This document shows, in pieces, positions 1 to 10,719 of a stretch of DNA of 64,000 nt; position 1 is the first letter of the stretch; each line of letters begins with the position of its first letter. This DNA is from Bedellia somnulentella (taxonomy: Eukaryota > Arthropoda > Insecta > Lepidoptera > Bedelliidae). The stretch lies in NCBI GenBank assembly GCA_963576735.1, contig OY755178.1, positions 682,001 to 746,000 of the forward strand, read 5' to 3'. The translations under genes and the position numbers were made by a program. The notes beneath the pieces were generated by a model, which had not been told where the DNA came from, searched no databases, and worked only from the letters and a program-made list of their open reading frames with translations.

Positions 1-326
1 AAATCGAGGGGAACCCTGAAATTTTATAGGCAAATGTACCGCGTTTTACATATTTTATGAACAAGTATTGGCATTTGCTTCTGAAAATCATATTGTTATG
101 CTGCTGAGCTGATGATGGAAGGTGTGGGTCCTTAATCACTAGGAGTAAGGAAACAGTTCTTTCACCATTCTATAAAGATTTATGCTCCTCTTCGTAGCTT
201 TTATGAAGATAATACAGGTTCACTCAACATTTCTTTTGTTATGTTATTGTTACCGAGAAAGTACCATGAGACCAGGATCTGATGATGGCATCCCAGGAAA
301 TCGAGGGGACTGTCGAAACTCACAAT
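1..326. repeat. Unclassified dispersed-repeat-like DNA
   Basis: No coding potential is convincing here. The 12-mer at 1-12 recurs at 298-309, and the text resembles fragments of insect interspersed repeats, but I cannot name a family. Confidence 0.3.
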
Positions 327-500
327 CATGTCACAGTGTATTTGTTCAAAACGCCGATAGGCCTGCTCTGTATAACGTGAGAACGTGGGTCCAAGCAAAG
401 CGTGGGTACTCTGAACAACAGGTGACAATGTCACGTGATATTCAGAAGTATTACTACCTCTGCTAACCCCTTCGGGGATATTCGGCGTGAACGTTTGAGT
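327..500 (+). repeat. SINE-C, 3' half
   Basis: The copy runs from the CATGTCACAGTGTATT block to the terminal GGCGTGAACGTTTGAG. The tRNA-like head is missing, so it is 5' truncated. Just before the end it carries the module CTCTGCTAACCCCTTCGGGG, a potential C4/G4 hairpin. Confidence 0.75.
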
Positions 501-706
501 CTTTCTTGAGATGTAGAATTGTAGACCATCGCCTTTCGAGGGATTTCAAGAACAATGTAAAGTTACATATAGTTGAGCCTATTTAATATCGTATAATAAA
601 AGAAATACCGCAAATACGAAGAATAATAGGTACAGTAACTGTCGCACTGCCTAATACGAGAGGCATCTTTGCCAGGTCTACCCATCTCTAAAACTCGTAA
701 AATAAA

Positions 707-1309
707 ATAACTTTTAACAAAAAGAAAACCGACTTCATAGCGGGAAAAACAAACGAAAATAAACAATCTAGTACTAAAAAGTACGAAATAAGGTTTTTAA
801 TTGAATATGAGTACTGTGATTAATACCTTAGCAATTTCTTTATTCCACACGCGTCAGTTCAACCTACCTAAATATTAAAATTCTCTTAAATTAATTTTTG
901 AGTCGGTGCCAGTCAAACAAAAGTGAATTGACCCTACTATCTATCTCTGATTATTACAATCAAAACAATATATATCTATCGCCTAACGTTCTAAATGGTA
1001 ATACGTACAAAAATAAATTTACCCTACAACTACAAGGTATCCTATATTGTACATGTGTATGAAGTGCGAAATACACACTTATTATTGTCAATCATCCCGC
1101 AGGCTGGCACCGGCTCACAAATTAATTTAAGAGAATTTTAATATTTAGGTAGGTTGAACTGACGCGTGTGGAATAAAGAAATTGCTAAGGTATTAATCAC
1201 AGTACTCATATTCAATTAAAAACCTTATTTCGTACTTTTTAGTACTAGATTGTTTATTTTCGTTTGTTTTTCCCGCTATGAAGTCGGTTTTCTTTTTGTT
1301 AAAAGTTAT
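707..1309. mobile_element. Long-inverted-repeat (fold-back) DNA element
   Basis: A left arm at 707-914 is repeated in inverse orientation at 1102-1309, with only scattered mismatches near the inner ends. The outer end reads ATAACTTTTAACAAAAAG. The ~187-bp spacer has no ORF, so this is a non-autonomous element. I could not identify a clear TSD or superfamily. The terminal text with GAAGTCGGTTTT also occurs near 34600. Confidence 0.8.
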
Positions 1310-1312
1310 ATA

Positions 1313-1544
1313 ATAGCACTACCCCATTTCTTCCGGTGGGTGTACGTAATAGGCGCCTAACGGTATTGGAGCTTTTAAGGGATTTTTGGGCGATGCGGTT
1401 GGAGACCCATCACCAACAACCTTTATTTCACTATCTTTTCCCCACGCAACTTCCAAAATTGGCTGAGGATTTTTTTTATTCCCTAGCTCTGGCTACCCCT
1501 TCATGGGATTTATAGCCGTGAGTATATGTATGTATGTATGTATG
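1313..1544 (+). repeat. SINE-A
   Basis: Nearly full length, starting at ATAGCACTACCCC directly after the fold-back element and ending in a (TATG)n tail. It is of the TTCCGGTGGGTGTACG subtype. Confidence 0.85.
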
Positions 1545-1689
1545 ATTTTATAAATAGATACTGAAAGATTATGTCTACCCCAATGGGACCAAATGACGAA
1601 TATGTCATATATTTGCGTCGTGAATTTCTCCGTTGAAAGAGATCTACAAACTCTGGTTGGCAAAATATATAAGCTAATGTTTTTTTATA

Positions 1690-2033
1690 TACGGACATAT
1701 TATACACACATGAAAAGATTGATAGATGTAAACGAAGCCAGAGAGGTTTGCCAGGATCGTACAAAGTGGCGATCGATAGTCTCTGCCTACCCCAATGGGA
1801 ACTAACGGCGTGAGAATATGTATGTATGTATGTATGTATATTATACACGTATGTATGTGTATTATGGGATACTAACTCAACGATATATTTAATATTATAT
1901 ACATATAAATAACATCCAAGACCATGAAACATTTTATGCTCATCACATAAATGTTGCTCTCAGCGGGGATTGAACCCGCGACGTCCGGACCGAGAAGCTA
2001 GTCACTAATCCACTCGGCCCCGGCTGTTGTCGC
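1690..2033 (-). repeat. SINE-E, tRNA-derived, split by an RTE tail
   Basis: On the minus strand a tRNA-like head (about 2030-1954) contains a B-box-like GGTTCAATCCC, followed by a body with a GGATACTAACTCAACG motif (plus-strand text near 1865). The element is interrupted at 1708-1837 by an RTE fragment flanked by the 11-bp TSD ATATTATACAC. It resembles the widespread lepidopteran SINE type with tRNA head and GTTAGCCCC motif. Confidence 0.65.
1708..1837 (+). mobile_element. RTE LINE 3' fragment
   Basis: Encodes the last ~30 residues of the RTE ORF (DRTKWRSIVSAYPNGN) and ends GGCGTGAGAATATG plus (TATG)n. TSD copies ATATTATACAC lie at 1697-1707 and 1838-1848. The copy is severely 5' truncated. 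Confidence 0.85.
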
Positions 2034-2077
2034 TTTATATTTTTGCCGGTTATTTTCTAAAATGTTTACTATTTAAG

Positions 2078-2204
2078 CTATTAAGTATTCAAGCTGAGAA
2101 CGACTTAAGTATCGTTGATTCTCATTTAGTTGTTAAGATTTCAATGCGACAAAACGATACTTAAATTGTTCTCAGCTGGAATACTCAATTCAAAAATCGG
2201 TCGT
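2078..2204. mobile_element. Small palindromic MITE, copy 1
   Basis: Arms around CTTAAGTATCGTT (2103-2116) and AACGATACTTAA (2153-2164) fold back over a ~36-bp spacer. The right end reads ATCGGTCG followed by TAA. The left terminus is eroded. It belongs to the same family as 23170-23307 and 53260-53378. Confidence 0.65.
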
Positions 2205-2215
2205 AAAATATTTAC

Positions 2216-2620
2216 TATCCAAATCAGTACAAATACAAATGTCCATTTTGAATCAGCTAACTGGATTAAACATTAAAAGAAGCTAAAAAAATCATATTCC
2301 CAAATCTCAAACACAAATTGCATTGTAATGTCTTAGGTTTCGCCTGTTACTAATGACGTCATCAGATCCCAGTGTTCAGTAGATGATCCGATCACAGAGA
2401 TCCTATGGCTTTTTACAATCGGAACAGCGTTTGATTCATTTGCGTACAAATGCACGTGATTCCGTAATAAAAGAGGCTGTATTAGCGTATAACAGCTTAT
2501 CTGTTTTGGATTTCTTCCAGAAAATATTACAAGTACTTTTTTGTGTAAGCTTTGTTGATTCTTAAAGCAACTTTTGAGTTTCTTTACGGTAATATCAAGC
2601 TGAAAGCAGATAAGGTTCTC
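2216..2620. other. No feature recognised
   Basis: AT-rich text with only a short chance ORF (2383-2565). I see no splice-consistent exon or known repeat. Confidence 0.4.
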
Positions 2621-2671
2621 TAGTGTCGGCTTAGAATAGTAATAACCCTGAATTCCCGTGGGTGTTATAAA
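2621..2671 (+). repeat. SINE-A 5' fragment
   Basis: Only the 5' TAGTGTCGGCTTAGAATAG block and part of the CCCGTGGGTGT segment remain. Confidence 0.55.
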
Positions 2672-2893
2672 AAGTGAGAACTTGAGGAGTGGTGGTAAGA
2701 AAAAAGTAGTTGGTAGAATACTTTTTGATAGTTTTTTACCACATTATGGGTCGAACATGTATTTCATAAAAATATCGTGATTTTTGAGATTGAAAAGAAG
2801 GATCTAAGATAGTTTTTAGGAGGTTTGATCCCGATTTAATGTGATCATCATCATTGTACATTTGTGTTAACCTGAGTTTGTATATGCTATGCT

Positions 2894-3010
2894 CATACAT
2901 ACATATACTTACGGCCATAGATCCCAAAAGGGGTAGCCAGAGCTTTAGAGCTAGAAACTCCGTAGCCAAATTTTAAAGTTGATAGGGGACAAGATGGTCG
3001 AAATAAAGAA
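2894..3010 (-). repeat. SINE-A 3' half
   Basis: Contains the tail (plus-strand CATACATACATATAC) through the GGACAAGATGG segment. The 5' half is absent. It is the TGGCCGTGAG subtype. Confidence 0.75.
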
Positions 3011-3349
3011 GTGCTATGCTCATTCATTTGTATTTATATTTATTTTATTGCATCCCTAGTTTGAAATGAGAAATTGTTAAATGATATAATTTTACACTAG
3101 CACAAAGTTTTTGACTTAAATTTATTTCTCAGCGTCTGAAAATTCACGACCAACTTCCATTAATTATTAACTTGAGTGCTTTAAATTTGCATAAAATCGG
3201 TCTGTGCTTTTTAGTTTGATTCACATAGTTTAATGTAACCAGTTAAATATACATTTATATATGTATAGCCAAAAGCCGAAAATAATGTGCTAGAAGTTTT
3301 AAAATTTGGTATAGGGATAATTAGAATATTTTGTTGTTGAAAACATATA
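3011..3349. other. No feature recognised
   Basis: AT-rich, without a plausible coding frame or a repeat I can name. Confidence 0.4.
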
Positions 3350-3470
3350 TACGTACATATACTCACGGCTATATTTCCCTAGAAGGGGTAACCAGAGCTA
3401 AGGAATTATAAATTCCTTAGCCACTTTTGGAACTTGAGTGGGGAAAAGATGGTAAAAATAAAGGTTGTTG
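3350..3470 (-). repeat. SINE-A 3' half
   Basis: Tail-proximal half ending abruptly after the AAAGGTTGTTG segment. It abuts a tRNA-like half sequence. Confidence 0.75.
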
Positions 3471-3479
3471 AAAAAATTG

Positions 3480-3567
3480 TTCGAAACTACCAGGACTCAA
3501 ACCCGCAATCGCAGAGCGACCGGGGCGTTGACCAGGAGGTTGCAGGTTCGAGTCCTGCAGGTGGCGA
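3480..3567 (+). repeat. tRNA-like 3' half
   Basis: Contains a T-arm-like hairpin GCAGG-TTCGAGT-CCTGC with a B-box match (GGTTCGAGTCC) near 3541-3560, preceded by a GCGACCGGGGCG segment resembling the anticodon arm of the tandem tRNA-like units. There is no acceptor or D-arm. Probably a SINE head remnant. Confidence 0.45.
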
Positions 3568-3783
3568 ACAAGTTTTCTTTACTTAATTGAATAATTTGTT
3601 AAAGAGGTTTTTTTAGATATAAATGAGCACAAATACAAGAATTTTCAGAAAGAAAACCCTTAAATGGGTAAAATAATAGATACATTATATTTTGACAACG
3701 ATTTAAAATGATCTGTGGGGTAATCAAAGCGGGTAGAGGTCATAATTAACAATTAAATTAATACAATATTATTATTATACATA

Positions 3784-4392
3784 TTGACACGCTAGCGCCG
3801 TCTCATTTGTCGGGGTCTGCATCTAAAGCTGGCACTGCGGCAACTGAAGCTGAGGGTCTGAAGAGGCGCAAATATAGCAATTTAGCTGAAGAGCATTACT
3901 TCTCAGCTTTTGCTGTAGAGACGCGCGTCGTTTTTTCAAAGAAATTTCGACGCGCCTGATCGAGAAATGCGGGGATCCAAGGGCTGGCGCATTCTTTGCT
4001 CAAAGAATTAGCTAAGCGATTCAAAGGGGTAATGCAGCCAGCCTTCTCGGAACCCTGCCACCAGGCGGCAGCGATTTCGAGAGCATTTTTTATATAATTT
4101 AATCTAAGTTAGGTTTTTCATATAATATATAAAAAAAAATAACCTGCATATAAACATATTATTTATAATTTAATAATAATATATTATATAATACCTATAC
4201 ATGGCGTTAAAGTTTCGTATTATTATGTTTCTTTTTAGTCGGTTTATTCCAAACTTGAAACTGTTATAATATTATTCGTGTAAACATTCTTTGGGTGGCT
4301 GCCTAGATCTTAACTTTTGTCAAATAACTACTATACCCATCATTAGACTGTAACCTTTTTTGTTTGGCTACCAAATAAATAAATAAATAAAC
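3784..4392 (+). pseudogene. LINE-6 C-terminal relic and 3' end
   Basis: One frame from about 3790 reads TEAEGLKRRKYSNLAEEHY and then FSAFAVET, which resembles the C-terminal KRRKY..L...Y.F.P.A.ET block of insect LINE pol-like proteins. Stops follow near 3960, so it is not functional. The non-coding text after 4090 ends in an (AAAT)n tail at about 4370-4392, consistent with a LINE 3' UTR. Family assignment is by motif memory only. Confidence 0.5.
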
Positions 4393-4738
4393 AATTTTTT
4401 TACATTATTTATTACAAAATTTAGATAAAGACATACATACACATGGAATGGTAAATAAAATACAGGTTTGTCCAGTACATAAAAATAGTTACATCAGCAG
4501 CTTAAATCAATTTATTACGTAATTTAATTAAGATGATTATTTAAATTAAAAAACGTATACAAATTATTAGTACTTAATACAATAATAAGGAACATTAACA
4601 ATTTGCAGATATTTATACATTTAATTGATAAAATTACACTTAGTAATGTAACCGCGTATTCGTACAAAGGGACGAAAGTGAGGCGTTCTATCAAGTGAAT
4701 AAATTGACCAGGTAAAAGTTGTTTCTCTGAACTTCAGG
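4393..4738. other. No feature recognised
   Basis: AT-rich text with no recognised coding or repeat structure. Confidence 0.35.
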
Positions 4739-4806
4739 GATGTTCAGAAGTATTAGTACCTCTGCCAACCCCTTTGAGGATATACGACGCGAACGTTTGA
4801 GTTTGA
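4739..4806 (+). repeat. SINE-C 3' fragment
   Basis: The last ~65 bp, from TGTTCAGAAGTATTAGTACC to the GAACGTTTGAGT end. Confidence 0.7.
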
Positions 4807-4833
4807 AATGAAAAAATACACTTAAATATACAA

Positions 4834-5062
4834 ACATACATACATACACTCATGGCTATAAATCCCTAAAAGGGGTAGCCAGAGCTAAGGAATTAAAAAT
4901 TTCTCAGCCACTTTTGGAAAGTTAAGTGGGGAAATGATGGTAAAATAAAGGTTGTTGGTGATGGGTCTCCAACCGCATCGCCCAAAAATCCCTTAAAAGC
5001 CCCAATACCGTTAGTCGCCTCTTACGTACACTCACCGGAAGAAAAAGCTGACACTACACAGC
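4834..5062 (-). repeat. SINE-A
   Basis: Near complete on the minus strand. It has a small deletion in the 5' region where GGAAGAAAAAGCTGAC replaces the usual GGAAGAAATGGGGTAG block. Confidence 0.85.
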
Positions 5063-5065
5063 ACA

Positions 5066-5092
5066 TATATATATATATATATATATATATAC
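5066..5092. repeat. (AT)n microsatellite
   Basis: An uninterrupted run of alternating T and A. Confidence 0.9.
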
Positions 5093-5294
5093 ATTTCATC
5101 TTCTACCAGTCAGGGGGATTTCAGGCTGCCGAGGGTAAGTGAAGCCTACTAAGGCCAGCGTGGTGGACAATGTGACCACCCTATTCAAGGAATGCTCAAG
5201 CCTCACGTTGGGGACATGTAGAATAGTGGCTGTGGCGCTAAATTATACTTTATCTAACTAATTATTATCTACGGGATTTATAGTCATGACCTTA

Positions 5295-5414
5295 GCTGTG
5301 TAGTGTCAGCTTAGAATAGCACTAACCATCACCAACAACTTCTCAAAGTGCCTGAGGAATTTCGAATTTCCTTGCTCTGGCTTATTCCCCTTCAAGGGAT
5401 TTATAGCCGTGAGA
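5295..5414 (+). repeat. SINE-A, internally deleted
   Basis: The 5' TGTGTAGTGTCAGCTTAG block is joined straight to CCATCACCAACAAC, removing ~85 bp of the centre. The GCCGTGAG end is kept. Confidence 0.7.
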
Positions 5415-5472
5415 TTTACAACTTTATGACTTTATGTTTGTATGAATGTATTTTAGATATGTGTAAATGAAT

Positions 5473-5713
5473 TGCTGCCGGCTTAGAATAGCGCTACCCC
5501 ATTTCTTCCGGTGGGTGAACGTAAGAGGCGACTAACGGTATTGGGGCTTTTAAGGGAACATTGGGCGATGCGGTTGGAGACCCATCACCAACAACCTTTA
5601 TTTTGCCATCTTTTTCCCACTCAACTTTCCAAAAGTGGCTGAGGAATTTCTAATTCCTTAGCTCTGGCTACCCCTTTTAGGTATTTATAGCCGTGAGTAT
5701 ATGTATGTATGTG
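5473..5713 (+). repeat. SINE-A
   Basis: Full length, with the (TATG) tail running into the locally duplicated block. Confidence 0.9.
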
Positions 5714-6676
5714 TAAATGAAATAACAATCAAAACAGTAGGCAACGATATAATATTTATACAGTGAAACTCTTACTGTCAAAGCGAAGTAAAACCGCACC
5801 AGACCGGAGTGACTTGTGGTCGCGGTCCGAAACAATCCGTTGTTGTCCAGAAATTGATTGTTTGACTAACTCAATTTGGTTTGAAGAATTAAAGATAAGT
5901 TTGCGTTTATATACTCACGGCCATAAAGCCCGAATCTCTTCGCTTAATTTGGAAGTTGGGGGACAAGATGGTATAAATATTATATCGTTGGTGATGGGTC
6001 TCCAACCACATCGCCCAAAATTTACACGTCATTTTAATAAATCGCTTCGCTTACCCATACTACTACCAAACCCTTCACAAGGCGATTTCTTAAAATATTT
6101 GTCGTTGTGGCTTCAGATATGTGATATGTGTAAATGAAATAACCTTGCTGTGTAGTGTCAGCTTAGAATAGCACTACCCCATTTCTTCCGGTGGGTGTAT
6201 GTAAGAGGCGACTAACGGTATCGGGCTTTTAAGGGATTTTTGGGCGATGCGGTTGGAGATCCATTACCAACAACCTTTATTTTACCATCTTTTCCCCACT
6301 CAACTTCCCAAACGTGGCTGAGGAATTTCGAGTTCCTTAGCCCTGGCTGCAACTTCTAGGGATTTATAGCCGTGAGTATATGTATGTATGTAAATAACAA
6401 CTAAGCAGTAGGCGACGATATAATATAATAATTATACATTGAAATTCTAAGTGTCAAAGAGAGTGAAACCGCACCAGACCGGATTGACTTACGGTCGCGG
6501 TCCGAAACAATCTGTTGTTGGTCAGATATAAATGGTTTGAACTCAATTTTGTTCCACTAACATTTCACTTTGTAATTTTTAATTGATTTATACGTAAACA
6601 CTACACAGATATGAACATTGAATAACTATCAGAGAGAAAATTAAATGAACAGATTTTGCCTTTATTATCGATGAAA
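5707..6676. repeat. Local duplication unit 1
   Basis: This ~1-kb block recurs at about 7003-8018, including an embedded SINE-A at the same relative position. It holds two diverged copies of a ~100-bp motif with GGTCGCGGTCCGAAACAATC (at about 5820 and 6493). The 124-residue ORF at 5763-6137 is intact but largely repeat sequence, and I do not regard it as a gene. Confidence 0.75.
6147..6391 (+). repeat. SINE-A inside duplication unit 1
   Basis: Full length, and nearly identical to the copy at 7474-7719, showing that the block was duplicated after this insertion. Confidence 0.85.
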
Positions 6677-6763
6677 CATGTTTGATTATTGAATACATAC
6701 ATACATACTCACACCAGTAAATCCAATCTGTAATTCTGATAAATCTAATGTCACAAGTATGAA

Positions 6764-7008
6764 TACCGTGTAGTTACGGATAAGAATGTCACTATCCCTT
6801 TCTACCCACGGGAGTCGTAAGAAGCGACTAAGGCTACGGGGCTTTTTTAGTGTTTTTGGGCGATGCGGTTGGAGACCCATCACCAACAACCTTTATTTCA
6901 CCTACTTTTCCCCACGCAACTTCTGAATTCGGCTGAGGAGTTTCTTGCTTCGAAGCTCTAGCTATCCCTTTTTGGGATTTATGGCCGTGAGTATATGTAT
7001 GTATGTGT
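6764..7008 (+). repeat. SINE-A, CCCACGGGAGTCG subtype
   Basis: Full length. It carries TTTCTACCCACGGGAGTCG in place of the TTCCGGTGGGTGTACG block and a TATGGCCGTGAG end. It separates the two duplication units. Confidence 0.85.
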
Positions 7009-8018
7009 AAATGAAACAACAATCAAAACAGTAGGCAACGATATAATAGTTATACAGTGAAACTCTTACTGTCAAAGCGAAGTAAAACCGCAACAGACCG
7101 GAGTGACTTGCGGTCGCGGTCCGAAACAATCCGTTGTTGTTCAGAAATTGATTGTTTGACTAACTCAATTTGGTTTGAAGAATTGAAGATAAGTTTGCGT
7201 TTTGGTTCCGGGTCAAAAATTAACATACACACATTTATATACTCACGGCCATAAAAACCAGAAACTCTTTCGCTTTTGGAAGTTGGGGGACAAGATGGTA
7301 GAAATATTATATCGTTGGTGATGGGTCTCCAACCACATCGCCCAAAATTTACACGTCATTTTGATAAATCGCTTCGCTTACCCATACTACTACCAAACCC
7401 TTCACAAGGCGATTTCTTAAAATATTTGACGTTGTGGCTTCAGATACGTGATATGTGTAAATGAAATAACATTGCTGTGTAGTGTCGGCTTAGAATAGCA
7501 CTACCCCATTTCTTCCGGTGGGTGTACGTAAGAGGCGACTAACGGTATCGGGCTTTTAAGGGATTTTTGGGCGATGCGGTTGGAGACCCATTACCAACAA
7601 CCTTTATTTTACCATCTTTTCCCCACTCAACTTCCCAAACGTGGCTGAGGAATTTCGAGTTCCTTAGCTCTGGCTGCAACTTCTAGGGATTTATAGCCGT
7701 GAGTATATGTATGTATGTAAATAACAACTAAGCAGTAGGTGACGATATAATATAATAATTATACATTGAAATTCTAAGTGTCAAAGAGAGTGAAACCGCA
7801 CCAGACCGGAGTGACTTGCGGTCGCGGTCCGAAACAATCTGTCGTTTTGGTCAGATATAAATGGTTTGAACTCAATTTTGTTCCAGTAACATTTCACTTT
7901 GTAATTTTTAATTGATTTGTACGTAAACACTACACAGATATGAACATTGAATAACTATCGGAGAGAAAATTAATGAACAGTTTTTTGCCTTTATTATCAA
8001 TGAAACATGTTTGATTAT
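7003..8018. repeat. Local duplication unit 2
   Basis: Parallel to 5707-6676, with a ~30-bp extra stretch (TTCCGGGTCAAAAATTAAC) near 7205. It includes the chance ORFs 7057-7254 and 7276-7464. Confidence 0.75.
7474..7719 (+). repeat. SINE-A inside duplication unit 2
   Basis: Sister of the copy at 6147-6391, sharing its private GAGTTCCTTAGC...GGCTGCAACTTC variant. Confidence 0.85.
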
Positions 8019-8045
8019 TGAATACATACATACACATGAATACCG

Positions 8046-8206
8046 TGGCTGGCGTCCGAAGTATGAAGAATAAAAGAGCATGTATGAAAAGATTGATGGA
8101 TGTAAACGAAGCTAGAGAGGTTTGTCAGGATCGTACGAAGTGGCGATCGATAGTCTCTGCCTACCCCAATGGGAATTATTGGCGTTAGTATACGTATGTA
8201 TGTATG
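8046..8206 (+). mobile_element. RTE LINE 3' fragment
   Basis: Starts at GGCTGGCGTCCGAAG and encodes the terminal KNKRACMKRLMDVNEAREV and DRTKWRSIVSAYPNG residues. The tetranucleotide tail is interrupted by the fold-back transposon that follows. Confidence 0.85.
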
Positions 8207-8814
8207 TGTCGTGGCCATATCGTAAATTTGATCACATCATGAAATGATCGATCATTTCATGAAACAGTCGTATTTCATGAAATGTTCAACTGTTTATTGG
8301 CCACATCGTGATGTGGTTTGGGCAGATCAATGATAAGAAATCGTTTCTCGATATGGCCAACTAAACGCGCGGCCTCTTCATGAAATGGTTAAGATTATTT
8401 GGTCATATCGTAAAGTAGTTACATTAATTACCGGTAGAGGCACTGAAAACGCTTCGTTTATGTGTGAAGATGGCGGTCGCTGTCAAAAGTGTTATTTCTC
8501 GCAGTAAAAAAGTTAATAATTCGTTACTAAGCGAGGAAGAAAGTCATAACAAAAGAGTTTTCGTAGAAAAGGTTCTCGAATACTTTGCAAATTACGAAAA
8601 TACTGAGCAATATGTTAATAAACCGTAGAGTTTGGATCGCATTTCACAGGTTACCCTATTTCTACGATCTGTCCAAGCATGGATGACAAAATCGTGAAAC
8701 GTTGACGATTTTATGATCTGGTCAAATTAAGTTGGCCACATCATGAAATGTGACCATTTCATGAAATGATCGATCATTTCACGATGTGTTCAAATCTACG
8801 ATATGGCCACGACA
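8207..8814. mobile_element. 608-bp fold-back DNA transposon with a small ORF
   Basis: Terminal inverted repeats of ~58 bp begin TGTCGTGGCCATATCGTA and end with its complement at 8797-8814. The flanks read TATG on both sides (8203-8206 and 8815-8818), a possible 4-bp TSD, though the target is itself a TATG microsatellite. Both ends carry several ATTTCATGAAAT palindromes, possible transposase binding sites. A 52-codon ORF at 8470-8628 starts MAVAVKSVISRSKKVN. It may be the N-terminal stub of a lost transposase. I cannot assign a superfamily. Confidence 0.75.
8470..8628 (+). CDS. 52-residue ORF inside the fold-back transposon
   Basis: ATG at 8470 in a good context (AAGATGG), TAG at 8626-8628. 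The product is basic at the N-terminus (SRSKKVN) and then acidic-mixed (EEESHNKR, YFANYENTEQY). It is too short for a transposase, and no family was recognised. Its place centrally between the inverted repeats suggests a transposase remnant left by internal deletion. Confidence 0.35.
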   Translation: MAVAVKSVISRSKKVNNSLLSEEESHNKRVFVEKVLEYFANYENTEQYVNKP

Positions 8815-8829
8815 TATGTATGTATATGA

Positions 8830-9073
8830 ATACCGTTTAGTTACGGCTTAGAATGTCACTACCCCTTTCTACCCACGGGTGTCGTAAGAAGCGACTAAGG
8901 CTATGGGGTTTTTTAATGTTTTTGGGCGATGCGGTTGGAGACCCATCACCAACAACATTTATTTCACCATCTTTTCCCCACGCAACTTCTGAATTTGGCT
9001 GAGGAGTTTCTTTGCTTTGAAGCTCTATCTACCCCTTTTTGAGATTTATGGCCGTGAGTATATGTATGTATGT
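8830..9073 (+). repeat. SINE-A, CCCACGGGTGTCG subtype
   Basis: Full length, close to the copy at 6764-7008. Confidence 0.85.
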
Positions 9074-9400
9074 GTAAATGAAAGAACAATCAAAGCAGTT
9101 AGCAACAATATAATAGTTATACATTGAAATTCTTACTGTCAAAGCGAAGTAAAACCGCAACAGACCGGAGTGACTTGCGGTCGCGGTCCGAAACAATCAG
9201 GTGTTGTTCAGTTCAATGGATCGTTGTTGTTCAGTTCAATGGATCGTTCGACTAACTCAATTTTGTTTCACTAACATTTCGCTTCGTCATTTTTAATTGA
9301 TTTGTACACAAGCACTATAGAGATAACAGCATTGTGTTAAATTTAATGAACGGGTTTTTGTATATTCATTAAAACATGTTTGATTACTGGATATATACAG
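9066..9400. repeat. Local duplication unit 3, partial
   Basis: Repeats the start of units 1 and 2 (GGTCGCGGTCCGAAACAATC at about 9179) and then a 24-bp direct repeat around TTGTTCAGTTCAATGGATCG. It diverges after ~9390. Confidence 0.7.
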
Positions 9401-9613
9401 ATATTTTTTTGTTAAAATTTATCATTGTTAAGACTTTAAGTTATCAAATTTACTTGTCTACATTGGAAGACTCTGATGACTGTAATACGGGTTCGACCTA
9501 GTACAGCATCAGCGTGTGTAAACGACCATACTTTTTTGTGAACTTGTTTGTTGTATTTTATTAAAGTCTTGTTCATTTGTTTTTTTCACTGAATAAATAA
9601 TCTTTAATATACT

Positions 9614-9864
9614 CATACATACATACATGCATATACTCACGGCTAAAAATCCCTTGAAAGGGTAGCCACAGCTAGGGAATTAGAAATTCCTCAGCCACTT
9701 TTAGAAGTAGCGTGGGTAAAATATGGTGAAATAAAAGTTCTCGGTGATGGGTCTCCAACCGCATCGCCCGAAAATCCCTTAAAAGCCCCAATACCATTAG
9801 TCGCCTCTTACGTACACCCACCGGAAGAAATGGGGTAGTGCTATTCTAAGCCGACACTACACAG
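9614..9864 (-). repeat. SINE-A
   Basis: Full length. Minor variant AAAAATCCCTTGAAAGGG at the hairpin. Confidence 0.9.
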
Positions 9865-9869
9865 CTAAT

Positions 9870-10071
9870 AATATATACTCATGGCTATGAATCTCTAAAA
9901 AGGGTAGCCAGAGCTTCTGAATTTGAAATTTCCCAGCTACTTTTGGAAGTTGAGTAGAATGGTGAAAATATTTTTGTAATATAAACGATATTTGTGATGG
10001 CTTATACCCTAAGCCGCCTCTTAGAAATACCTACGGAAAGAAATGGGGTAGTGCTATTTGACTCTACATAG
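9870..10071 (-). repeat. SINE-A, diverged
   Basis: Old copy. The central GGGTCTCCAACCGCATCG segment is lost and many substitutions are present, but both termini are recognisable. Confidence 0.65.
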
Positions 10072-10451
10072 CTGGTTACTGAAGCGATTTGAAATCAATA
10101 ACTCATGTATAGCTATAGATTGTTGGTTTCAAATATCACTACTCCATTTGCGCCTACAAAGCTTGGCCGAAAATTAGTGGAATTTGGTATAAAACAAAAA
10201 TTAGTAGTGGATGACCACGGAGGGCACAATTGAATGAAAAAGTCAGGCGTATCTAATTCGAAAAACGAAAGGGCAAACCAAAACCAAATCAAACAACATA
10301 ATTTATAAAATTTAACATCAAACATTGTATATATGGAATATGGAAATATTGATAAATTGTCCAATTCGAGAGGCTGGCTGGGGTCGTGTAAAGTGGCAAT
10401 CAATTCTTCAAGCCGTGTTTGCCTTTATTGTTAACTATCGCTGTGGAATCT
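10072..10451. other. No clear feature
   Basis: Contains a weak match to the RTE tail coding text (GGTCGTGTAAAGTGGCAATC near 10380), too diverged to call. The minus-strand ORF at 10113-10403 has no recognisable domain. Confidence 0.35.
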
Positions 10452-10696
10452 ACATACATATATACATACACTAACGGCTCTAAATACCTGGACGAGGTAG
10501 ACAGGGCTTCAGAGTTAAAAAATCAATAGCGACTTTTGGAAGTTAAGGTTAAGAAAATATTGTACAATAAAGGTTTTTGGTGATGGGTGTTCTATCTCAT
10601 CGCCCAAAAATCTCTTAAAAGCCCCAATACCCTGAGTCGCCTCTTTTGAACACACAAGGGTAGATATGGGGAAGTGCTATTCTAATCCATGCACAG
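10452..10696 (-). repeat. SINE-A, diverged
   Basis: Complete layout with many substitutions, including CTAACGGCTC at the 3' module. Confidence 0.75.
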
Positions 10697-10719
10697 TTAT
10701 GAGGACCTGTATGTATATA

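Noticed and set aside
5763..7464. ORFs 5763-6137 and 7057-7464 as a duplicated gene
   Set aside because: The frames run partly through SINE-A antisense text (e.g. VMGLQPHRPK), differ between copies, and have no domain.
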